DNA of 9,338 bases from JBLNDG01 sp050261415 (GTDB lineage: Bacteria; Bacillota; Clostridia; Lutisporales; Lutisporaceae). Under the pieces are notes generated by a model. The model saw nothing but the letters and a program-made list of their open reading frames with translations. It was not told where the DNA came from and made no database searches. How positions within the stretch are numbered: the stretch's first letter is position 1; each line of letters begins with the position of its first letter. Below, piece after piece: positions 5,346 through 9,338 of the stretch. The position numbers and the translations under genes are program-made. The stretch covers positions 1-9,338 of the forward strand of contig JBLNDG010000247.1 of NCBI GenBank assembly GCA_050261415.1, in the 5' to 3' direction.

Positions 5346-5861
5346 TTACTTCCAAAACTGCCACCATTTCCGATTCCGCGTTTCTCTGGTCACTGCTATT
5401 TCCCGTTTCCATTCCTGTATCTCTAGAATTTTCTCTGCAATAATCGCATCCTTTTCTTTTATTCGTTCATTTTTCTCCTGTATCAGTTTATCCTTATCCT
5501 CTAGCCTAGCCTCTAGTTCCCCAATTCGCCCTGTAGCTTCTCCTAGTTGATACTGGAGGCTGCTGATCATTTCATTTCTCTCTTTTAACTGGGATTCAAA
5601 GTGTTGCAAAACAAGAGATGCCTTCTGTTCTGTTTGATTATCTCCAGTAGTTTCTCTAGTGGAGTCTCCATATGTATCGTCTTTTTGCTGGTTTCTGGAG
5701 GAGAGAAAATTTTCGATATCTTCCTCCATCATAACCTTTATTATTCTCCTCCCTCTAGACTCCATACTATATGGAATACTAGAGTTATCCATCCAATAAC
5801 GAAAGTTATTTTCGGGTATACCATAGCGTTTGCTGGCTTCCCCTACCGTAAATGATCCCAC
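5346..5861 (-). CDS. MerR-type HTH plus coiled-coil protein (RacA/KfrA-like architecture), 171 aa
   Basis: Residues 1-52 form a MerR-like winged helix (FTVGEASKRYGIPENNFRYW, then wing RGRRIIKV and MEEDIENFL). A polar linker (55-80) follows, then a long coiled coil at about 82-160 rich in Glu/Lys/Leu (LQYQLGEATGRIGELEARLE, DKLIQEKNERIKEKDAIIAE). The basic aromatic tail RNRKWWQFWK could sit on membrane or bind a partner. DNA-binding head plus coiled coil is the layout of RacA and of plasmid KfrA, which organise or segregate DNA; similar proteins also occur as phage and plasmid regulators. GTG 5861 is chosen because GGAGGT ends seven bases upstream; a GTG at 5870 overlaps that SD. It diverges from the replication gene, consistent with plasmid maintenance. 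The role is inferred from architecture. Confidence 0.75.
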   Translation of the reverse strand: MGSFTVGEASKRYGIPENNFRYWMDNSSIPYSMESRGRRIIKVMMEEDIENFLSSRNQQKDDTYGDSTRETTGDNQTEQKASLVLQHFESQLKERNEMISSLQYQLGEATGRIGELEARLEDKDKLIQEKNERIKEKDAIIAEKILEIQEWKREIAVTRETRNRKWWQFWK

Positions 5862-5980
5862 AGTAGCCACCTCCAGCTAGTCCCTTTCTAGAGTCAAGAC
5901 TGTAGTTCCTATATTGAATGACAGATTATTATAAACTAGCAGGAAGTACCTTCCATTCGCAGAATTTCCCAATCCGTAAC

Positions 5981-6012
5981 TAAAAATAAAAAGACCGTCA
6001 CTTAGACGGTCT
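5981..6012 (-). terminator. Intrinsic terminator pointing away from rep
   Basis: AGACCGTC (5992-5999) and GACGGTCT (6005-6012) form a perfect 8-bp stem with an ACTTA loop. On the minus strand it is followed by TTTTTATTTTTAG. It therefore ends a minus-strand RNA arising upstream of or within the rep leader, where no minus-strand gene is supported. Confidence 0.75.
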
Positions 6013-6023
6013 GTCATTGGCGA

Positions 6024-6069
6024 GTGTGGGAAGGAGTAAAGCTTTTGGCAGGGCAACCTCCTACCCCAC
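6024..6069 (+). promoter_or_regulatory. Large stem-loop in the rep leader
   Basis: GTGTGGGAAGGAG (6024-6036) pairs with CTCCTACCCCAC (6058-6069) to give 11 base pairs with one bulge and one mismatch and a 21-base loop. It lies between the antisense terminator and the rep start and would fold in the rep mRNA and, in complement, in the antisense RNA. Confidence 0.5.
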
Positions 6070-6105
6070 ATGCAAGGCTGAATGACCATAGTTGCTACAG
6101 TCATA

Positions 6106-6123
6106 CTACCCAACATGGGGTAG
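6106..6123 (+). promoter_or_regulatory. Second rep-leader hairpin with alternative partner
   Basis: CTACCC (6106-6111) pairs with GGGTAG (6118-6123) around AACATG. The upstream strand CTACCCC (6061-6067) could instead pair with GGGGTAG (6117-6123), giving mutually exclusive folds. The two donor strands sit in 12-base repeats, CTACCCCACATG and CTACCCAACATG, differing at one base. This is compatible with an attenuator-type switch but is not proof of one. Confidence 0.4.
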
Positions 6124-6189
6124 CATATGATTGATACGCCGTTTTAAGTCATTCTCCTTCCTTTGCCAATGAGGAAAGGGGATTTTTTG

Positions 6190-7251
6190 ATGTCTGTAAC
6201 TGCCGAAGTAGACAAGCTATATTTTGAATATGAAGGCAATGTTGGTTATACGATTCTCCAAAATATCTTCATTGAGCGTTATCTACCATCTGCCAGTGGT
6301 AACGACGTAAAGGTGTATTTGGTTGGATTAAAGCGTTGCTTTGGCTCAAAGAACTGCCAATGGGCAAGCAATAAAACCATTGCGGAGGATGCTGGTGTTA
6401 GTATACGTGCCGTTCAACGAGCTTGGAAATACTGGGAGTCTGTTTGTTTAGTTCATATCATTCCGAGGTTTGTTCAGGATGTAAAGAAGCCATCTGACTA
6501 TCGAACCGAAAGAACGGGAACATATCGTATCCCTCTGACTAACGTAATACGCTTTACCAACCTACAAGAACTAACTTTTCAAGAAGCTTTTCGACGTGGA
6601 CAAGCCTCTATTAAGAACGACTCCATACCTCATGACAAAATCGACGGTACCCCTCATGACAAAATCGATCTACGAATAAATACAACTTTGAATAACTACA
6701 AAGAAGAAGAAAGACAAGACGATGTTTCGAATGTCAATGTCGTGTCTGATCTACTCAATACTCAACCTCAAAACAAAGTTTCTGAGGAAGACCTTCAGTC
6801 CGTTTCTACTCTTTACGCTAACCTCACGAAGAAGACCAAACTAGGTAAGGCAGATATGTCTCATCTTGCTAGACTGATAGGTCAATATGGCGTTGAAGAT
6901 GTTTCTGAGGCACTAGAGGAGACAGCTAGGTCAGAACGTTCGAAAGGCAGTTATCTCCGCTATACAGAAGGCATTCTTACTAATTGGACCAAAGAAGGAA
7001 AGCGTATCACTGATTCAAGTCCTCGACCTTCGAAGTCTAAGCATTCTCTTTCAAAAGAAAGTACTGCTCGACGTGACCCAGAAGAAGCTAAATACTACGC
7101 AGACTACTTGAAACTGGAACAGGCTCTATTTGATTCTCAGCCCATCGAGGAAGAACCTCAAGAGGATTTAGTATCTTCTTCTATTCAAACACAGGAGGAT
7201 GATTTTAAAACTAATATGGCAAAGATGCGAAAGGCTCTAAAGCTGGCTTAA
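6190..7251 (+). CDS. DnaD-like plasmid/phage replication initiator, 353 aa
   Basis: Residues 17-85 have the N-terminal DnaD-type winged helix: a segment like YTILQNIFIERYLPSASGND, then VKVYLVGLKRCFG, and TIAEDAGVSIRAVQRAWKYW with the recognition helix. A linker follows containing the duplicated heptapeptide PHDKIDGTPHDKIDL (about 147-161) and an acidic stretch. Residues 200-268 match the DnaD/DnaB_2 C-terminal domain (LARLIGQYGVEDVSEALEET, YTEGILTNW). The protein ends in a charged tail, FKTNMAKMRKALKLA. Such proteins open origins and recruit helicase loaders. ATG 6190 is chosen because AAAGGGG lies eight bases upstream; a TTG at 6163 is in frame but lacks an SD. It is followed after 24 bp by the two-TM gene, probably one operon, with a leader that appears RNA-regulated. 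Initiator versus primosome component is undecided. Confidence 0.82.
   Translation: MSVTAEVDKLYFEYEGNVGYTILQNIFIERYLPSASGNDVKVYLVGLKRCFGSKNCQWASNKTIAEDAGVSIRAVQRAWKYWESVCLVHIIPRFVQDVKKPSDYRTERTGTYRIPLTNVIRFTNLQELTFQEAFRRGQASIKNDSIPHDKIDGTPHDKIDLRINTTLNNYKEEERQDDVSNVNVVSDLLNTQPQNKVSEEDLQSVSTLYANLTKKTKLGKADMSHLARLIGQYGVEDVSEALEETARSERSKGSYLRYTEGILTNWTKEGKRITDSSPRPSKSKHSLSKESTARRDPEEAKYYADYLKLEQALFDSQPIEEEPQEDLVSSSIQTQEDDFKTNMAKMRKALKLA
6628..6668. repeat. Two perfect 17-bp direct repeats inside rep
   Basis: CCTCATGACAAAATCGA occurs at 6628-6644 and 6652-6668, a 24-bp period. The copies encode the repeated PHDKID in the linker between the two DnaD-type domains. In several replicons of Gram-positive bacteria the origin iterons lie within the initiator gene, so these may be initiator-binding sites. 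A recent tandem duplication of eight codons is the alternative. Confidence 0.7.
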
Positions 7252-7275
7252 ATACTCTGTAACGGAGGTAAAATC

Positions 7276-7875
7276 GTGACAAAAGTTCCTCAAATTAATA
7301 ATCCTTTAACGGCAATAGGCTTTTTTGTAGCTTTCGTTGAAGCCTGTCTTGGAATTGCTGTGCATGCGAATATGACCGGTTCGTTAAAAGCGTTCATGGT
7401 AATATCTATGATACTCATGGCTTTAGGTTCAGTAATAGGGTTTTTCGTTATTCTTTTCACTCGCCCCGAAAGGTTTTATAGTCCTGGAGATTTTAAAGAT
7501 GAAGGCAATTTTGTCCAATTAATTAAAGGCATTACTACTAGAGTTAACGATTTGGAAAGTTTAACAGCACTAATTGACAGTAAAATTGAGGAAATGCCGT
7601 TTTACCAATTCTGTAGACTTACACCTACGGGTCAACACCTTTTTTTATCGACATATCATTACCAACTTGGGTTTGATGGGACAAGAGAAACACCAAGTGA
7701 GATTCTAAACTCCGTAAAAGCTACAGGTGGGAATGACCATGACATCCAAGACGCATTAAAGAACCTACACGATATTGGATGGATATGCTTAAGAGGTAAC
7801 TCTTTTGATACTACAACCAAAGGTGAACAGGCTCACGGGATTTTGAAGGAATTTGTTTATGGAAGGTGGGCTTAA
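7276..7875 (+). CDS. Two-TM membrane protein with winged-helix-like cytoplasmic domain, 199 aa
   Basis: Two hydrophobic segments lie near the N-terminus, about 11-30 (TAIGFFVAFVEACLGIAV) and 39-62 (MVISMILMALGSVIGFFVIL), followed by RPERFYSPGDFKDEGNF. This layout (NP start, two helices, then RPxxxYSPxDF) recalls a two-TM module placed before sensor or effector domains in bacterial conflict-type proteins; this is recalled from family knowledge and untested. The remaining 120 residues contain LTPTGQHLFLS, LKNLHDIGWICLRGNSF and TTKGEQAHGI, whose pattern suggests a winged-helix fold. Start is GTG with GGAGGT six bases upstream. It lies 24 bp downstream of rep on the same strand, likely co-transcribed. 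Membrane tethering of a DNA- or ligand-sensing domain beside a replication gene is suggestive only. Confidence 0.75.
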   Translation: MTKVPQINNPLTAIGFFVAFVEACLGIAVHANMTGSLKAFMVISMILMALGSVIGFFVILFTRPERFYSPGDFKDEGNFVQLIKGITTRVNDLESLTALIDSKIEEMPFYQFCRLTPTGQHLFLSTYHYQLGFDGTRETPSEILNSVKATGGNDHDIQDALKNLHDIGWICLRGNSFDTTTKGEQAHGILKEFVYGRWA

Positions 7876-7889
7876 CTGATAGGTATCTG

Positions 7890-8843
7890 TTACTTTCTAT
7901 CATCGTTAATTATGCCTTCGAAGCAAGAATCACAGATAGAAAGACCGTCTGAAGCTTTACTATCAAAGATGCTTCCACACTGGTCACAACGTACTAAGTC
8001 TTTTATTGACCATCCACATAAGCAATTAAAACATAATGATTCAAACTCTCTTTTACTGTGGTCGATAACCAGAGTCTCTTCTCCGCAGCTAGGACATTCT
8101 ACAATATTATCACAAGAGTCTTCTAAAATATTGGAAACGTAGTTTTCAGCCATATCGTATGAGATAAGCTCGTCATTACAAAATTTGCAGCACCAAATAC
8201 CATAATCCTCGTTGTCATCGTCTTTAAAAATGGCTGCTCTCATATGACAAGTGGGACAAGTTTCAAACAGTTGTTTTTGGTCTTTAAACTCCTCTTGGAT
8301 TTTATTAAATCTTTCGTCAACTAAGTCCTTAACTTCTTTCAGTGCCACCCTTATTTCATGTCTGAGTTCTATCTGTTCTTCATTGAGGTTTGTTTCAAGT
8401 TCCCTAGATATAAAATCAAAGGTTAGACTTAAGGCTTTGACTGTAAGTGCTCTCACGGCTTCAATTGAACCTATCTGACCAAAGTGTTCCAAAAGGTTTC
8501 GTTTAGCCCTTAATTCCTTTAGAATATTCTTCTCTTCGTTTAAATCTACTTCGCAAATTTCTTCTAGCCTTGAGATACAAGCACCAAAATCTGCACTACG
8601 GAAATCTCCCGTTTTATACCTATCTATTGTTACATCAGATAACCTATCTACAACGAGTGTCCAATGGTCCCGCCTTAATCGTTCCTTCAAAACTAGTTCA
8701 ATACCAACCGTGAGGTGAATCAAAACCACCTTAAGTGCAAAATGGTCAGTTTCTTCTTTAAGATGACTCAGTGCTGATAGGATGAATTCAAAACCAGTTG
8801 TTAGTAAGGCTTGTTCGTCAACTAATTCTTTCTTCATTTTCAT
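7890..8843 (-). CDS. HEPN-like domain protein with three zinc-ribbon clusters, 317 aa
   Basis: Residues 10-150 are all-helical and fit a HEPN fold: IHLTVGIELVLKERLRRDHW (42-61), then KELRAKRNLLEHFG with R115-N-x-x-x-H120, the R-x4-H signature of HEPN ribonucleases. A charged helix (152-192) leads to three Cys clusters: C196/C199 with C218 or C219/C222; C250/C253 with C271/C274 or C276; and C286/C289 with C304/C307. Each looks like a zinc ribbon that could bind nucleic acid or protein. No membrane segment is seen. AGGAG lies about ten bases before the ATG. It converges on the two-TM gene with a 14-bp gap, so it has its own promoter. Known HEPN proteins act in RNA cleavage during toxin, abortive-infection and stress responses. 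Activity here is inferred; a non-catalytic HEPN is possible. Confidence 0.8.
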   Translation of the reverse strand: MKMKKELVDEQALLTTGFEFILSALSHLKEETDHFALKVVLIHLTVGIELVLKERLRRDHWTLVVDRLSDVTIDRYKTGDFRSADFGACISRLEEICEVDLNEEKNILKELRAKRNLLEHFGQIGSIEAVRALTVKALSLTFDFISRELETNLNEEQIELRHEIRVALKEVKDLVDERFNKIQEEFKDQKQLFETCPTCHMRAAIFKDDDNEDYGIWCCKFCNDELISYDMAENYVSNILEDSCDNIVECPSCGEETLVIDHSKREFESLCFNCLCGWSIKDLVRCDQCGSIFDSKASDGLSICDSCFEGIINDDRK

Positions 8844-8886
8844 TAAATGTCACTCTCCTGAGTGGATGACCTTCTTTACAGGAATA

Positions 8887-9066
8887 ATGAAAACCTTTAT
8901 AAATGGAAAATCCCTGATACTGGCGGGGAGGAAACCAGTCGGGGAGATTCCTGTAAGAGGTGACATTTATATAAAGCAGTGTCCCCGACCTGCCCCTGTT
9001 GAATCATGGGAGGAGAAATTCAAAGCTAACATGATAGAGATGCGAAAGGCATTGAAGTTGGCTTGA
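8887..9066 (+). pseudogene. Short ORF ending in a copy of the Rep C-terminal tail
   Basis: A 59-codon ORF from ATG 8887 (weak AGGAATA just upstream), open further 5' but without a better start. The last 19 codons (9010-9066, stop included) align without gaps to the end of rep (7195-7251). EEKFKANMIEMRKALKLA matches EDDFKTNMAKMRKALKLA at 13 of 18 residues and 43 of 57 bases, many differences being synonymous. The first 40 residues (with RKPVGEIPVRGDIYIK) match nothing recognised. The likeliest reading is the 3' remnant of a second, diverged rep gene, cut by a rearrangement and fused to other DNA. A genuine small protein using the same interaction tail is the alternative. The start of the HEPN gene lies just upstream on the opposite strand. 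Confidence 0.5.
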
Positions 9067-9151
9067 TTCGTTCTAATACTGTTAATGAGAACTCTTGATA
9101 TAACTAGATTTGCAGCTATTTATCGGTCGAGGTTATTGTAATATCATGAAG

Positions 9152-9172
9152 CCTTAAATGTGCGTGTTAAGG
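9152..9172. repeat. Short inverted repeat
   Basis: CCTTAA (9152-9157) and TTAAGG (9167-9172) are perfect complements with a 9-base spacer, just ahead of the 8-bp repeat array. It may be a protein site or a chance match. Confidence 0.3.
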
Positions 9173-9180
9173 AACATTTC

Positions 9181-9281
9181 AACAATCCAAGAATCCATGA
9201 TTTCACCATCTCATCTTTGGAATCTTAAAGAATCCATCTGATAGACTGTGGAATCTTGGAATGATGGAATCTTGAATTCTT
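9181..9281. repeat. Array of 8-bp TGGAATCT iteron-like repeats
   Basis: On the plus strand TGGAATCTT occurs at 9218-9226, 9249-9257 and 9265-9273. The variants TGGAATGA (9257-9264) and TGAATTCTT (9273-9281) keep an exact 8-bp tandem phase from 9249. In the opposite orientation AACAATCCA (9181-9189), AAGAATCCA (9189-9197) and AAGAATCCA (9228-9236) occur, the first two again 8 bp apart. The pair at 9218-9236 forms a near palindrome. Tandem, oriented short repeats in noncoding DNA of a replicon usually mark an origin or a partition site. Confidence 0.65.
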
Positions 9282-9284
9282 CAT

Positions 9285-9318
9285 AAAAGGGAGACTGAAA
9301 GAAAGTCTTCAGTCCCCC
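9285..9318 (-). terminator. Hairpin terminator, minus strand, at the right edge
   Basis: GACTGAA (9293-9299) pairs with TTCAGTC (9308-9314), and GGG (9289-9291) with CCC (9316-9318) after one mismatch. On the minus strand the stem is followed by TTTTATG. It would end a transcript entering from a minus-strand gene beyond the right edge; nothing else of note lies in the last 20 bases. Confidence 0.5.
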
Positions 9319-9338
9319 ATAAAGTTTACTCGGGAAAT

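Larger units (their letters stand above)
5985..6134 (-). ncRNA. Candidate antisense (counter-transcribed) RNA to the rep leader
   Basis: A promoter-like pair on the minus strand, TTGGCA (6164-6169) and TAAAAC (6141-6146) at 17-bp spacing, would start an RNA near 6134. The strong terminator at 5981-6012 would end it after about 150 nt. The whole region lies in the leader of the plus-strand replication gene, where many plasmids encode copy-number-controlling antisense RNA (known for other families). No ORF in it has a credible start. The terminator is clear; the promoter is only fair (TTGGCA 5/6, TAAAAC 4/6), so this remains a prediction. Confidence 0.4.

Noticed and set aside
5785..5793. TTATCCATC as a DnaA box
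   Set aside because: A single 7-of-9 match inside a coding sequence, with no cluster of other boxes.
5877..6116. 79-codon minus-strand ORF upstream of the coiled-coil gene
   Set aside because: It reads straight through the strong minus-strand terminator at 5981-6012 and lacks an SD; the region is better explained as regulatory RNA.
7912..8478. Plus-strand ORFs of about 75 codons opposite the HEPN gene
   Set aside because: They are antisense shadows of a well-supported gene, lacking SDs and showing Ser-rich translated-complement composition.
9181..9281. CRISPR array
   Set aside because: The repeats are 8 bp, occur in both orientations and lack unique spacers of constant length; no cas genes are present.

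Overview
The window looks like accessory DNA, most likely plasmid or plasmid-derived, from a low-GC Gram-positive bacterium (Bacillota; a clostridial or Desulfitobacterium/Desulfosporosinus-like host is a guess). The evidence is strong AGGAGG-type ribosome binding sites, A/T-rich codon use, a DnaD-type replication protein, a Gram-positive style lipoprotein and several U-tailed hairpin terminators. No chromosomal housekeeping gene, tRNA, rRNA or CRISPR array is visible.

Left part (1-2300, genes on the minus strand). Positions 1-121 look like the end of an IS21-family insertion sequence, with three imperfect 21-bp repeats and a terminal TTGACA. It cuts off the 3' end of a RepA-like (AAA_25-type) ATPase gene at 105-720. 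Behind that gene lies 860 bp without an intact gene, holding hairpins and a frameshifted 50-codon ORF. Next come a small unknown gene (1583-1873) and a one-domain excisionase/MerR-type HTH gene (1933-2115), probably co-transcribed.

Middle (2300-5345). A 114-residue unknown protein (minus) and a 249-residue serine recombinase (plus) diverge from about 160 bp containing two hyphenated palindromes that share an ACCACAT core. These overlap the predicted promoters, suggesting recombinase binding or autoregulation. A second divergent pair follows: a small XRE-type repressor (minus) and a lipoprotein (plus). An identical 11-bp motif occurs twice between them, 52 bp apart, near each predicted promoter.

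Right part (5346-9338). This is the apparent replication/maintenance block. A MerR-HTH plus coiled-coil protein of RacA/KfrA-like architecture (minus) diverges from a DnaD-like replication initiator (plus). The highly structured region between them carries an intrinsic terminator pointing away from rep, suggesting a short antisense RNA that controls replication. The rep gene contains a 17-bp direct repeat in its linker, a possible internal origin, and is followed after 24 bp by a gene for a two-TM protein with a winged-helix-like cytoplasmic part. A convergent gene encodes a HEPN-like domain (R-x4-H) joined to three zinc-ribbon-like Cys clusters, a possible RNA-targeting defence or stress protein. 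Downstream, a short ORF ends in the same C-terminal tail as Rep, perhaps a relic of a second rep gene. The window closes with an array of 8-bp TGGAATCT repeats (9181-9281), a candidate origin or centromere, and a minus-strand terminator.

All family assignments come from reading motifs and architecture; no database search was run.
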